DNA of 64,000 nucleotides from CAVUCH01 sp963763095 (GCA_963763095.1 CAVXNR010000006.1:124001-188000); one strand, 5' to 3'. Positions 13,091-25,560 are shown, counted from the stretch's first letter. Program-made: numbers and translations. Notes: generated from the letters alone by a model not told the origin.

Positions 13091-14257
13091 TCACTCCAGC
13101 TTCCTCAGAATCGCGCACTTCAGATAGTACGTCTCCGGCGCGCCCATCAGCACCGGATGGTCGCGGCCCTGCGTGCGCTTCTCGACAACGGACACGGCCG
13201 CGTGCGCATCCGCGGCGGCCTCGCGCAGGATATCGAAGAACAGCGTCTCGTCGACGTTGTACGAGCAGCTGCAGGTGATCAGCGTACCGCCCGGTTCAAG
13301 AATGCGCAATGCCCGCAGGTTGATGTCCTTGTAACCCGCGATGGCCTTCGGCACGGACGCCTTGTTCTTCGCGAACGCCGGTGGATCCAGCACGATCGTG
13401 TCGAACCGCTCGCCACTGCGCTCAAAATGGCGCAGCTCGTCGAACACGTTCGCCTCGCGCGCAGTGACGTTCTGGAGCCCGTTCGCCTGCGCATTCCGAG
13501 CGATCCGTGACACTGCGTCGGCGGAGATATCGAGCGCCACCACCTCGTCAGAGCGCGACGCGAGCGTGAGGGCGAAGCCGCCGTTGTAGCTGAACGCGTC
13601 GAGCAGCCGCCCTCTGGCGTACCGTGCGGCGGCGGCGTGGTTTTCGCGCTGATCGAGGAACAGTCCCGTCTTCTGCCCGTGCCACGGGTCGACGTCGAAC
13701 AGGATGCCGCTCTCCGTGATCCCGATGCGCTCCGGCACGGAGCCGTGGAGTACTTCCACCTTCTGCTCGAGGCCTTCGAGCTGGCGCACGCGCGGATCGT
13801 TGCGCGCGAGGATTCCGGCGGGGCCGGCGATGTCGACGAGGAGCTGGACGATCATCGGCAGCAAGCGGTCCGTGCCCTGGGACAATGCCTGCAGCACGAG
13901 CCACTCACCGTAGCGATCCACAATCAGCGACGGCAGGAGGTCGGCTTCCCCGTGCACGAGCCGGACAGCGGTCGCATCCACCTGCAGCGTGTCGCGGAAG
14001 CGGATGGCCGCCTCGAGCCGGGCGCGCCAGAAGTCGGGCCCGGCCTCGACGTCGAGGCGCGTGAGCACGCGAAGTGCGATTTGCGAGCGGTCACTGTAGA
14101 GGGCCTGGCCCAGTCGCCGCCGCCTCGGGCCGATGACCGTCACCGTGTCGCCGGGCTCGGCGTTCACCTCGAGTACGTCGCCGCGATAAATCCAGGGGTG
14201 CCCGCGCCGGATGCGTTCTTCGCCGCGCGGGCCGATGGCAACCGTCGAGTGGGACAT
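13091..14257 (-). CDS. rlmI: Class I rRNA methyltransferase, RlmI-like
   Basis: RlmI methylates cytosine in 23S rRNA using S-adenosylmethionine. The product is about 388 residues from MSHSTV. A PUA-like N-terminal RNA-binding region (RIRRGHPWIYRGDV) is followed by a Rossmann methyltransferase domain with LLDAFSYNGGFAL (SAM-binding motif I), LDPPAFAKNK (motif IV) and the catalytic Cys region CSCSYNVDE. Those three motifs are specific for the RlmI/YccW family. A start six codons upstream is possible but less likely. The m5C activity on a particular position is inferred from the family. Confidence 0.85.
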   Translation of the reverse strand: MSHSTVAIGPRGEERIRRGHPWIYRGDVLEVNAEPGDTVTVIGPRRRRLGQALYSDRSQIALRVLTRLDVEAGPDFWRARLEAAIRFRDTLQVDATAVRLVHGEADLLPSLIVDRYGEWLVLQALSQGTDRLLPMIVQLLVDIAGPAGILARNDPRVRQLEGLEQKVEVLHGSVPERIGITESGILFDVDPWHGQKTGLFLDQRENHAAAARYARGRLLDAFSYNGGFALTLASRSDEVVALDISADAVSRIARNAQANGLQNVTAREANVFDELRHFERSGERFDTIVLDPPAFAKNKASVPKAIAGYKDINLRALRILEPGGTLITCSCSYNVDETLFFDILREAAADAHAAVSVVEKRTQGRDHPVLMGAPETYYLKCAILRKLE

Positions 14258-14470
14258 GAGCACGCCGATCCGCACAAAGGTGGGAGTGGTGAACGAATGC
14301 GGATCGCCGTGAGCTTATCGCGAGCGGCGCGGCACGGCAAACACGTGGGTTGCCACCGGCACCTGGCCGCAGACGCACGCGGCGCCGCCAGCCGGGATGG
14401 AGGCGCCGAGGGCGCGAGGCCGCTGCCGAGCGGCGGGCAGACTTGTTCACGGGCTGTTAGAATGCTCGAA

Positions 14471-14920
14471 ATGCGCATCGCCGTCGGGGCCGACCATGCG
14501 GGGTTTGTGCTCAAGGAGCATCTGAAGTCCGCCCTCGACGCGCTCGGCCACGAGTGCGTGGACCTGGGCGCCTTCGACGAGACGCCGACGGACTACCCGC
14601 CGATCTGCGCCGCTGTCGGGCGAACGGTGGTGGCTGGCGGGGCCGAGCTGGGCGTGGTGCTCGGCGGCAGCGGGCAAGGCGAGCAAATCGCGGCGAACAA
14701 GGTCGCCGGCGTGCGCGCCGCACTCTGCAATGACCTCTTCACGGCGCGCCTGTCGCGGCAGCACAACGACGCCAACGTGCTGGCGATCGGCGCCCGCATC
14801 GTGGCGCCCGAGCTCGCGCGCGAGATTCTGACCTTATGGCTGGCCACGCCCTTCGAGGGCGGCCGGCATCAACGCCGCGTCGAGCAGATTGCGGCCCTCG
14901 AACGGGCCGCTACTCCCTGA
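14471..14920 (+). CDS. rpiB: Ribose-5-phosphate isomerase B
   Basis: RpiB interconverts ribose-5-phosphate and ribulose-5-phosphate in the pentose phosphate pathway. The 149-residue product starts MRIAVGADHAGF, the family's usual N-terminus, and keeps the active-site region GGSGQGEQIAANKV with the RAALC loop and RQHNDANVLAIGAR. It carries Ser in GGSGQ where many RpiB enzymes have Cys or Thr (GTGIG-type), a common variation in the wider RpiB/LacAB family. A start three codons earlier (14462) is also possible. It lies 42 bases upstream of glyA, and the two probably form an operon. Confidence 0.88.
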   Translation: MRIAVGADHAGFVLKEHLKSALDALGHECVDLGAFDETPTDYPPICAAVGRTVVAGGAELGVVLGGSGQGEQIAANKVAGVRAALCNDLFTARLSRQHNDANVLAIGARIVAPELAREILTLWLATPFEGGRHQRRVEQIAALERAATP

Positions 14921-14962
14921 CCGCGGCACCCGGTCGCGGCCGGTGGACCCGGAGCATTCCCG

Positions 14963-16243
14963 ATGAGCGCACACGCCACGTCGACGCCGCCCCTCATGCA
15001 GCGCAGCCTTGCCGACAGCGATCCCGACATTGCGCGGGCCATCGCCAACGAAACGGCACGGCAGGCGCACGGGCTGGAACTGATCGCCTCGGAGAATTTC
15101 GTCAGCACCGCGGTGCTCGAAGCGGCTGGGTCCGTATTCACCAACAAGTACGCGGAGGGCTACCCGGGGCGTCGCTACTACGGCGGCTGTGAGCAGGTCG
15201 ACATCGTCGAATCGCTCGCAATCGCGCGCGCCAGAGCGCTTTTCGGGGCCGAGCACGCGAACGTGCAGCCGCACTCGGGCGCACAGGCGAACATGACCGT
15301 GTTCGTTGCCATGCTCAAGCCGGGCGACACGATCCTGGGCATGAACCTCGCGCACGGCGGGCATCTCACGCACGGTCATCCGCTGAATTTTTCCGGCAAG
15401 TACTTCAACATCGTCCCGTACGGGGTGCGGCAGGACGACGAGCGCATCGACTACGACGAGCTCGCCCGCCTGGCGCACGAGCACAAGCCGAAGCTGATCA
15501 TCGCCGGGGCGAGTGCTTACCCCCGGGTGCTGGACTTCAAGCGGTTCCGTGACGTCGCGGATGAATCCGGTGCGCTGCTGATGACGGATATGGCGCACAT
15601 CGCCGGGCTCGTCGCGGCCGGCATCCACCCCAGCCCGGTGCCGTACTCGGACTTCGTGACGACGACCACCCACAAGACCCTCCGCGGTCCGCGGGCGGGG
15701 CTGGTGCTCTGCCGCGAGCGGTACGCCAAGGACATCGATCGCGCGTTGTTCCCCGGCGTGCAGGGCGGGCCTCTCGTGCACATCGTGGCCGCCAAGGCCG
15801 TGTGCTTCAAGGAAGCGGCCGAGCCATCGTTCGCCGGTTACCAGCGGGACGTCGTCGCGAACGCGAGCCGGCTTGCGGGCAGGCTCGCCGGCGGCGGTTT
15901 CCGCCTGGTCAGCGGCGGCACTGACAATCACCTCATGCTGGTAGACGTATTCTCGCGCGGCCTCACCGGCAAGGTCGCGGAGGCGGCGCTCGGCAAGGCG
16001 GGCATTACCGTCAACAAGAACGCGATCCCCTTCGACAAGAACCCACCCATGGTCGCCAGCGGCGTCCGGATCGGCACGCCGGCGGTCACTACGCGCGGAA
16101 TGGGTGAAGCCGCGATGGACGAAGTGGGAGAGCTCATCATCCGTGCGCTGTCGCACGTGGATGACGAGAGCGCGCTCGCCGCGATCAGGCAGGAGGTCGA
16201 GGCGCTCTGCCTCAGATTTCCCCTATACCCCGAACGGATGTAG
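14963..16243 (+). CDS. glyA: Serine hydroxymethyltransferase
   Basis: GlyA is a PLP enzyme that converts serine and THF to glycine and methylene-THF, the main one-carbon source. The product is 426 residues and uninterrupted. Visible signatures are LIASENFVS near the N-terminus, GYPGRRYYGGCE, and the PLP-lysine motif TTTHKTLRGPRAG. GTDNHLMLVD near the C-terminus is also typical. A GGAG sits upstream of the ATG at 14963. It forms a co-directional run with rpiB and the DinG-type helicase gene. Confidence 0.96.
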   Translation: MSAHATSTPPLMQRSLADSDPDIARAIANETARQAHGLELIASENFVSTAVLEAAGSVFTNKYAEGYPGRRYYGGCEQVDIVESLAIARARALFGAEHANVQPHSGAQANMTVFVAMLKPGDTILGMNLAHGGHLTHGHPLNFSGKYFNIVPYGVRQDDERIDYDELARLAHEHKPKLIIAGASAYPRVLDFKRFRDVADESGALLMTDMAHIAGLVAAGIHPSPVPYSDFVTTTTHKTLRGPRAGLVLCRERYAKDIDRALFPGVQGGPLVHIVAAKAVCFKEAAEPSFAGYQRDVVANASRLAGRLAGGGFRLVSGGTDNHLMLVDVFSRGLTGKVAEAALGKAGITVNKNAIPFDKNPPMVASGVRIGTPAVTTRGMGEAAMDEVGELIIRALSHVDDESALAAIRQEVEALCLRFPLYPERM

Positions 16244-16273
16244 GTCCGCCAGGGCGGCCCACGCGATCCCATC

Positions 16274-18316
16274 GTGACGCCCGATCCCGAGAGACCCGCC
16301 GAATCGCTGGCTGCGACCGTCGATCGGGCCTTCGCGCCCGGCGGCGCGATTGCTTCGGCAGTGGACGGCTTCGAACCGCGTGAAAGTCAGCGCGAGATGG
16401 CGGCCGCCGTGGCGGCTACCCTCGAGGAAGGCGGCGTGCTGCTCGTGGAGGCCGGCACGGGCACGGGCAAGACGCTCGCCTATCTCGTGCCGGCGATCCT
16501 CCGGGGCGAACGGGTCCTCGTGTCGACCGGCACCAAGAACCTTCAGGAGCAGATCTATTTCAAGGACCTCCCGGTGCTGGAGCAGGCGCTCGGCGTCCCC
16601 TTCAAGGCCACCTGCATGAAGGGACGCGCGAATTACCTCTGCCTGCACCGGTTCGAGGCGCTCCGTGACGAGGCCGCGGTATCGGGGGTGGCGACGCCGC
16701 TGCCGGGATTTGCGGCGGCGTACGACGCGCGGATGTTCCTCACCATCATCGACGCATGGGCGGCCCGCACTGAGACGGGCGACCGTGCCGAGATTGCAGA
16801 CCTCCCCGAAGACCTCCCGCTCTGGAACGACGTGTCGGCTAGCGCGGAGAACTGCCTCGGAGGAGACTGCCCGCGTCACCACGAGTGCTTCGTGACGCGC
16901 ATGCGTCAGCGCGCGGAAGATTCGGACGTCGTGATCGTCAACCATCACCTGTTGTTCGCAGACGCGGCCTTGCGTCGCCACGCGTACGGCGAGGTCATCC
17001 CCGACTGCCAGCACGCGGTGCTCGACGAAGCGCATCAGCTCGAAGACGTCGCCACGCAGTACTTCGGCGTCTCCGTGAGCACCTGGGGTGTGGAGGATCT
17101 GGCGGGTGACATCGAGCACTGGTCCGCCCGCGTGCTGCCGCAGCCCCAGCGCGGGGCGGTGCTCGACGGCGTCGAGCACCTCCGGCGCCATGCCCGCGCC
17201 TTCTTTTCCGCGCTGGAGTCGTCCCGCACGACGCGGGAGGACCGCGTGCGCCTGACCGCCGACACCCTTGAAGCCGCCGGCGAGATGGGCGCGGACGTGG
17301 TCGGGACGCTGGACGGGCTCGAGGGCACGCTACTGCTCGTACACCAGCAGACGGGTTTGGGCGGAGAGCCCCTGGTGCAGGGGGCGCCAGCCGAGGAACT
17401 GCTGGCGCTGGCACGCCGTGCAAAGCAGTTGCGGGCGGACCTCCGCTTCCTGCTGCGCGCCTCCGACGACGAGTATGTCTACTTCCTCGAAGTGCGCGGG
17501 CGCGGGGTATTCCTGAGGGCGGCACCCATCGACGTATCCCAGATGGTGCGCGAGTCCGTGCTCGATCGGCGGACCTCCACCGTGTTGACGTCCGCCACCC
17601 TGAGCGTGGCCGGATCCTTCGATTACGTCCGAAGCCGCCTTGGTGTGACCCGGGCACGCGAGCTGCGCCTCGCATCCGAGTTCGACTACGCGCGACAGGC
17701 GATTCTTTATCTGCCGCGGCGCATGCCACATCCACGGCTGCCGGGCTTCGGGGAGGCGGCGGCCCGCGAGATCGTCGCCATCCTCGAGCGCACACGTGGG
17801 CGCGCCTTCGTCCTCTTCACCAGTTACGCGATGCTGCGGCTGGTCCAGCCCATCGTGGAGAACGGGGTGGAGTATCCGGTCCTGGTGCAGGGCACGGCGC
17901 CGCGATCGCTGCTTCTCTCGCGGTTCCGGGAGACCCCGCACGCGGTGCTGCTCGCCACCTCGAGCTTCTGGCAGGGTGTCGACGTGATGGGTGAGGCGCT
18001 GAGCTGCGTCATCGTCGACAAGCTGCCGTTCGCGTCGCCTGGCGATCCGATCACCGCCGCGCGCCTCGAGGCGATTGGCGCCCGTGGCGGCGACCCGTTC
18101 GCCGAGTATCAGGTGCCGCTCGCGATCCTCACGCTGCAGCAGGGTCTGGGACGGCTGCTTCGCCACCGGCTGGACCGTGGCGTGCTCGCCGTACTGGACC
18201 CCCGCCTGCGCACGATGGGGTACGGGCGCCGTTTCCTGGAGTCGTTGCCTGCCGCGCCGATCACGGCGGACCGGGCCGACATCGCGCGGTTCTTCGAGCC
18301 CGTGTTGAACGCCTGA
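16274..18316 (+). CDS. DinG/YoaA-type ATP-dependent DNA helicase
   Basis: This superfamily 2 helicase of 680 residues belongs to the Rad3/XPD-related group, which unwinds DNA from 5' to 3' and carries a 4Fe-4S cluster. Walker A is EAGTGTGKT (residues 59-67), the DEAH box is LDEAHQLED, and four cysteines (in CMKGRANYLC and NCLGGDC..HHEC) form the probable cluster. The C-terminal helicase motifs include ATSSFWQGVDVMGE and LGRLLRH. The start is GTG at 16274. It may act in DNA repair or replication restart; the cellular role of this subgroup differs between species. Confidence 0.85.
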   Translation: MTPDPERPAESLAATVDRAFAPGGAIASAVDGFEPRESQREMAAAVAATLEEGGVLLVEAGTGTGKTLAYLVPAILRGERVLVSTGTKNLQEQIYFKDLPVLEQALGVPFKATCMKGRANYLCLHRFEALRDEAAVSGVATPLPGFAAAYDARMFLTIIDAWAARTETGDRAEIADLPEDLPLWNDVSASAENCLGGDCPRHHECFVTRMRQRAEDSDVVIVNHHLLFADAALRRHAYGEVIPDCQHAVLDEAHQLEDVATQYFGVSVSTWGVEDLAGDIEHWSARVLPQPQRGAVLDGVEHLRRHARAFFSALESSRTTREDRVRLTADTLEAAGEMGADVVGTLDGLEGTLLLVHQQTGLGGEPLVQGAPAEELLALARRAKQLRADLRFLLRASDDEYVYFLEVRGRGVFLRAAPIDVSQMVRESVLDRRTSTVLTSATLSVAGSFDYVRSRLGVTRARELRLASEFDYARQAILYLPRRMPHPRLPGFGEAAAREIVAILERTRGRAFVLFTSYAMLRLVQPIVENGVEYPVLVQGTAPRSLLLSRFRETPHAVLLATSSFWQGVDVMGEALSCVIVDKLPFASPGDPITAARLEAIGARGGDPFAEYQVPLAILTLQQGLGRLLRHRLDRGVLAVLDPRLRTMGYGRRFLESLPAAPITADRADIARFFEPVLNA

Positions 18317-18418
18317 GCGTGCACCGGCGCGGGTTCGCACGCGCGTCGGGCACCGGACCTTTGGGAGTAAACTAGGAGCGTTTTGACGATTTGGTCTGCT
18401 CATTCGGAGGATACACAC

Positions 18419-19396
18419 ATGGTGAGACTCAGCCGCCTGTGGGTCGGCATGCTCGGGCTATTGGTGATGATGCTGCTGGCGGCTCCCGCGTCGGCTCAGA
18501 CGGGGGGACTCCGCGGGAAGGTGACCGACGCCGCTGGCAAGCCCGTCGAAGGCGCGACGGTGCTGATCGAGTCGAAGGGCGTCACGCGGAAGCTCACGGT
18601 CAAGACCAACAAGAAGGGCGAGTTCATTCAGATCGGCCTCTACCCCGGCGAGTACAAAGTGTCCGCCGAAAAGGAAGGCAAGGTCGCGGTCGCGGACAAC
18701 TTCCGTGTCGGTCTCGGCGACCCGTCCGTGCTCGATCTGCAGCTGAGCGCGGGCGCTGCCAATAACGCGGCAGAACAGCAGAAGAAGATGGCGGAACTGC
18801 AGGCGTCATTCGACGCGGGTGTGGCGGCGACCAAGGCGCAGAACTGGGATGAGGCCGTGGCCGCGTTCGAGAAGGCCGCCGCGACCGCGCCGAACTGCCA
18901 CGACTGCTACTACAACATTGGATACGCCTACTTTCAAAAGAAGGACTATCCGAACGCCGAGATTGCGTACAAGAAGGCGACGGAGCTCAAGCCGGATTAC
19001 GCGGAAGCGTGGAATGCGCTCGCCAACGTTTACAACCTGCAGAAGAAGCTCGACGAGGCGCTCGCAGCCAGCAACAAGGCGGCGGAGCTCTCACAGGGCG
19101 GCCGCCGGCGCCGCCGGCGCGGCGGGCGCGGGCGGAGGCGGCAACGCCGGAGCCCTCTACAACCAGGGCGTGATTCTCTGGAACCAGCAGAAGTACGCCG
19201 AGGCCAAGGACAAGTTCGAGGCGGCCACCAAGATCGACCCGAAGCACGGCGAGGCACAATACCGGCTCGGGATGTCGTATGTAAATCTGGGCGACATGCC
19301 GAAGGCCGTGGCCGCGTTCGAGAGCTACCTCGCCGCCGAGCCGAGCGGGTCGCACGCTGAGGAAGTGAAGCAGTTCATCGGCGCGATGAAGAAGTA

Positions 19397-19397
<1 letters not shown>
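18419..19397 (+). CDS. Secreted regulatory-domain/TPR protein, frameshifted
   Basis: The ATG at 18419 follows GGAGG at a good distance. A signal peptide (MLGLLVMMLLAAPASAQ) leads into a carboxypeptidase-regulatory-like beta sandwich (LRGKVTDAAGKPVEGATV) of about 75 residues. Tetratricopeptide repeats follow (NWDEAVAAFEKAAATAP, PNAEIAYKKATELKP, YAEAKDKFEAATKIDP). The frame shifts near 19095, at the edge of a very GC-rich Ala/Gly stretch that probably links two TPR blocks. This domain pairing is frequent in Acidobacteriota. The molecular partner is unknown. The stop overlaps the next start. Confidence 0.75.
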
Positions 19398-20118
<721 letters not shown>

Positions 20119-20122
<4 letters not shown>

Positions 20123-20570
20123 ATATCACGCCGCTCGACCTGTTGACGCAGCAGTTCACGACATCTGTACGAGGGTTCGACCGCAGAGAGGTGTCGGAAT
20201 TCGTCGCGTCGCTGGCAGCCAGGTACGACAATGCGCTCCGTGAAGCGGATCGCCTGCGAGACGATCTCGGCCGCACGGAGGCACTCGTCGAGGAGCACAG
20301 GGAACAGCAACAGAACCTGCGCGCCACGCAGATGACCGCACAGAAGCTCGCGGACGAGATCCGGCTGACGGCTGAACAGGAATCGCAGCGCATCATCGAT
20401 GAGGCCCAGGCGAAGGCCGCCGACCTGGTGCAGGGCGCGGCGCCGCGTCTCGAAGCCCTGGAACGCGAGATCGCTGCCTTACGCGCCCGGCGCGAGCAGA
20501 CGGCCGCCGAATGGCGTCCACCGTCGCCGCGCTACAGGCCACCCTCGAAGCCGTCAGGGCTGGGACCTGA
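20119..20570 (+). CDS. DivIVA-domain coiled-coil protein, frameshifted at the end
   Basis: The N-terminus MNITPLDLLTQQFTTSVRGFDRREV contains the DivIVA membrane-targeting motif with conserved R-G-F/Y-D. A long coiled coil follows. DivIVA proteins locate to curved membranes and recruit division or growth factors. Close to the end the frame changes near 20512 (AAE then MASTVAALQATLEAVRAG), consistent with one missing A in a GAAATG context, giving a stop at 20568-20570 and a protein of about 150 residues. The uncorrected frame would read on to 20613 through repeat-derived sequence. Confidence 0.75.
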
Positions 20571-20723
20571 CAATGCACATTGCCGAATGCACAATGCACA
20601 CGGCGTCAGCTGACGCCGCGGCGCGGCTCGCACCCCATTGGTGTGTTGGAACCTGATTCGTCGCCGCATTCTGCATCATTCTGCATTGTGCATTGTGCAT
20701 TGTGCATTTGGCATTGCCGTGTG
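20571..20723. repeat. Inverted short-tandem-repeat element
   Basis: A left arm at 20571-20603 and a right arm at about 20667-20723 carry the same motif in opposite orientation: the reverse complement of the left arm and the right arm share GTGCATTGTGCATT. The right arm contains 3.9 copies of the heptad GCATTGT at 20683-20709. Eighty-odd bases of single-copy sequence lie between. The element fills the gap between divIVA and the DUF167 gene and overlaps the latter's possible start. Confidence 0.7.
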
Positions 20724-21018
20724 CCCTTTCGTGCCAACCCCCACCGGCGCCAGCTGCCCGGTGCGCGTCACCCCGCGCGCAGGCCGTACGGCGATCGCCG
20801 GCGTGCGTGACGGTCAGCTGATCGTCAAGCTCGCCGCCGCGCCTGTCGATGGTGCGGCCAACGGCGCGCTGGTCGCTGCCCTCGCCGACGCCTTCAGCGT
20901 CCCCACACGCGCCGTTTCCATCATTGCCGGTCAGCGCAGCCGGACCAAGCGGGTGGAGTTCGCGGGTGTGACGCCGGCGACGCTCGCCGCGCGACTCGCC
21001 GCGCTGCTCCCCGAATAG
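20719..21018 (+). CDS. DUF167/YggU-family protein
   Basis: This is a small protein of about 100 residues with the whole DUF167 signature: CPVRVTPRAGRTAI, LIVKLAAAPVDGAANGAL, and SIIAGQRSRTKRVEFAG. The family is widespread and its biochemical role is unknown. The GTG at 20719 is offered as start; GTG at 20731 is equally possible. Frames further upstream run through the heptad repeats and are unlikely to be coding. Confidence 0.75.
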   Translation: MCPFVPTPTGASCPVRVTPRAGRTAIAGVRDGQLIVKLAAAPVDGAANGALVAALADAFSVPTRAVSIIAGQRSRTKRVEFAGVTPATLAARLAALLPE

Positions 21019-21087
21019 CAGCATAATCACGCCACGTCTCACCGGCGCTCGTGGGCCAGATCGATTCGTCCGCATTCGTCAACTGCC

Positions 21088-22344
21088 ATGCTCGCCGACT
21101 GCATCGTCACCAACGCCCTGGAGGTGATCACCTGTGCCGGTCCGGCGCCCAGGCGTGGTGCCGACCAGGCGAATGCGCGGTCCGTTGCCAATGGCGCGGT
21201 GGCTTCACTGGACGGTGTGATCGTGTTCGCCGGGCCGTCGGACATCTGTGCCCGTGAGGTCGAGCCCGGTGCGAGTTGCACGGTCCTGGACGCGGCCGGT
21301 TGCACGGTCGTGCCGGGTTTTGTGGACGCCCACACCCACCTGGTGTACGCCGGCGACCGGCGGAGCGAACTGCGGCAGCGGCTCGCCGGCGCCACGTACG
21401 CGAGCATCGCAGCCGAGGGCGGCGGAATCCTTCAGACCGTGCGCGCCACCCGGGACTGCAGCGAGGATCTGCTCGCCGCTGCCGCCCGGGTGCGCCTCGA
21501 CGAGATGCTCCGGTGCGGCACTACTACGTGCGAGGTGAAGAGCGGATACGGCCTCACGACCGACAGTGAGCTCAAGCTGCTGCGGGTAATCCGGCGCCTG
21601 TCTGACGAGGGGCCGATGGATCTGGTGGCGACGTTCATGGGCGCGCACGAGATCCCGCCTGAGTACCGCGGCCGGCGAGATGACTACGTGCGGCTGGTCG
21701 TGGAGAACATGATCCCCGCAGTCGCCGCCGAGGGGCTGGCGGAGTGGTGTGACGTGTTCTGTGAAGACGGCGTGTTCACGGAAGACGAGTCGCGCCACAT
21801 CCTCAGGGCCGGGCTCGCCGCTGGCCTGCAGCCCCGCCTTCACGCCGACGAGCTCGGACCAAGCGGCGGCGCCAGGGTGGCCGCGGAATTGGGAGCACGT
21901 TCGGCCGATCACCTGATCTTCGTGGACCGCGACGCCGCCGGGCGGATGGCACGGGCCGGCACGGTTGCCACGCTGCTGCCGGCGGCGGCGTTCTTCCTGA
22001 AGCTCGGGCGTTTCGCGCCCGCACGCATGCTGATTGACCAAGGGGTACCGGTTGCGCTCGGGACTGACGTCAATCCCGGCGGCGGTTTCACGCCGTCGAT
22101 GACATTCGTGATGGCGCTGGCGTGCTTCGGCATGGGCCTGACGCTCGAAGAAGCCCTGGTCGCGGCGACGATCAACGCCGCCTACTCGGTCAACCGTGAG
22201 AGTCGCGTCGGGAGCCTCGAACCCGGCAAGCAGATGGATGCGGTCATCATCAACGGCTCCGCTGTCGAACTCCTGCGCCCCGGGGCCGCCACGATCCGTA
22301 CGGTGATCAAGCGCGGGCGCCTGGTGCACACTGTCGAATCATGA
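21088..22344 (+). CDS. hutI: Imidazolonepropionase
   Basis: HutI is a metal-dependent amidohydrolase that opens 4-imidazolone-5-propionate in histidine degradation. The product has 418 residues. The metal-binding HxH lies in VDAHTHLVYAGDR, with MGAHEIPPEYRGRR, HADELGPSGGA, and VALGTDVNPGG further along. These are typical of HutI rather than of generic amidohydrolases. The next gene encodes a cyclodeaminase, so histidine carbon is probably routed through formiminoglutamate and THF. hutH and hutU are not in the window. Confidence 0.92.
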   Translation: MLADCIVTNALEVITCAGPAPRRGADQANARSVANGAVASLDGVIVFAGPSDICAREVEPGASCTVLDAAGCTVVPGFVDAHTHLVYAGDRRSELRQRLAGATYASIAAEGGGILQTVRATRDCSEDLLAAAARVRLDEMLRCGTTTCEVKSGYGLTTDSELKLLRVIRRLSDEGPMDLVATFMGAHEIPPEYRGRRDDYVRLVVENMIPAVAAEGLAEWCDVFCEDGVFTEDESRHILRAGLAAGLQPRLHADELGPSGGARVAAELGARSADHLIFVDRDAAGRMARAGTVATLLPAAAFFLKLGRFAPARMLIDQGVPVALGTDVNPGGGFTPSMTFVMALACFGMGLTLEEALVAATINAAYSVNRESRVGSLEPGKQMDAVIINGSAVELLRPGAATIRTVIKRGRLVHTVES

Positions 22345-22405
22345 CCGACGTCCTGAAGCCCCGACCTGCCGCGCTCCCGGTGACGCGTTCGAAAGAGACC
22401 CTGCC

Positions 22406-23032
22406 ATGTCGAAGCTGACCGAACTGACCGTCACCGATCTGCTCGAATCGTTCGCATCACCGGCTCCGACGCCCGGTGGCGGATCTGCGGCGGCGCTCGC
22501 CGGCGCGCTCGGTGCCTCGCTGCTGATGATGGTCGCTGCGCTGCCCAGGACGCGCAGCGGCACGGATACGGACCGCGCGGCGCTGGACGATGTGCTCCGT
22601 GAGCTGCGGCACAGCCGGGACCACCTCGCCAACCTGGCCGACCAGGACAGCGACGCCTACGAGGCCGTGATGCGCGCGTATCGGCTGCCGAAAGCGAGCG
22701 AGCAGAACAAGGAAGAGCGCAGCGCTGCCATTCAGGCAGCGCTCCATGGCGCTACGGAAGTACCGATTGACGTGATGCGTGCGTGTCATGCGGCCGTGCG
22801 GGAAGGAATCACGGTCGCGCGCTCGGGGAACCCCTCAGCGGCCAGTGACACAGGGGTCGCCTTCGAGCTGCTCCACGCGGCGCTGAAGGGCGCGGCCTCG
22901 AACGCGGCCATCAATCTCGGGAGCCTGCAGGACACGGGCTTTTCCGCCGGCGCGGAAGCCGAAGTGCAACGGATCACACGCGCCATGGACGCCGCGCTCG
23001 CCGAGGCGCGCCAGGCGCTCGGCCCGGCGTAG
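22406..23032 (+). CDS. Formiminotetrahydrofolate cyclodeaminase-family protein
   Basis: This 208-residue helical protein starts with the family motif PTPGGGSAAALAGALGASLL, which forms the substrate pocket of formimino-THF cyclodeaminase. DSDAYEAVMRAYRLPK and NAAINLGSLQD are further family segments. It releases ammonia from 5-formimino-THF to give methenyl-THF. Its place 61 bases after hutI supports a role in histidine catabolism, where the formimino group is passed to THF. Methenyltetrahydrofolate cyclohydrolase FchA belongs to the same family, so the name is not exclusive. Confidence 0.85.
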   Translation: MSKLTELTVTDLLESFASPAPTPGGGSAAALAGALGASLLMMVAALPRTRSGTDTDRAALDDVLRELRHSRDHLANLADQDSDAYEAVMRAYRLPKASEQNKEERSAAIQAALHGATEVPIDVMRACHAAVREGITVARSGNPSAASDTGVAFELLHAALKGAASNAAINLGSLQDTGFSAGAEAEVQRITRAMDAALAEARQALGPA

Positions 23033-23057
23033 CAGGCCCTCGGTTCCGGCTAGTGGC

Positions 23058-23756
23058 CTAGCGGATCTGGTGGAGCAGCCGGTCCCAACGCGTACGGGTG
23101 AAGAAGTGGACGACCACTGATGCGGCACTCCGCAGCGTGGCGCCGAACCCCTCCTCCTGGTACGCCTGGCGATCGCCCTCGTACAGACCAGTACACCATC
23201 AGGGCCTTGCCCTTGACGTAGGTGCGGGGGAGAAAGCCCCAGTAGCGGCTGTCCTGTGAGTTGTCGCGATTGTCACCCATCACGAAGTAGTGATCGGCAG
23301 GAACGGTCACCGGCCCGTACCGCTCGCGCACGTCGTAGCTCGCCACCTCCTGGCCTTCCGGTGTGGGCGGGACCAGGAAGTGCACGTATGACTCATTGAG
23401 GGGCTTGCCATTGATGTAGACGACCTTGCGCCTCAACTCCAGCGTCTCGCCCGGCAGCCCGATGACGCGCTTGATGAAGTCACGCTCGGGTTCCTCGGGA
23501 TACTTGAACACCACGACATCGCCGCGCTGGATGGGATCGATAGGCAGCAGCATCCCCTCGAGGCGGGACGCGGTCGGCGCGAACACGAATTTGTTCACCA
23601 GCAGGTGGTCGCCGACCAGCAGGTTGTTCTCCATCGAGCCGGTCGGGATCTTGAACGCCTGCACCACGAACGTGCGGATGAAGAGCGCGAGGATGACCGC
23701 AATCACGATCGATTCGAAGTACTCGCGGCCGGTCGATTTCCTGAACGTCGTCGCCA

Positions 23757-23757
<1 letters not shown>
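23058..23757 (-). CDS. lepB: Signal peptidase I, frameshifted
   Basis: LepB cleaves signal peptides from exported proteins at the outer face of the inner membrane. The N-terminal membrane helix is FESIVIAVILALFIRTFVV. The catalytic Ser is in IPTGSMENNLLVGD and the Lys in FIKRVIGLPGE; MGDNRDNSQDSRYWG is the family's C-terminal signature. The frame changes near 23195; the corrected frame reads YEGDRQAYQEEGF and runs to the stop at 23058-23060, giving about 233 residues. The ATG at 23757 overlaps the lepA stop (TGATG), the classic lepA-lepB arrangement. Confidence 0.9.
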
Positions 23758-25560
<1,803 letters not shown>

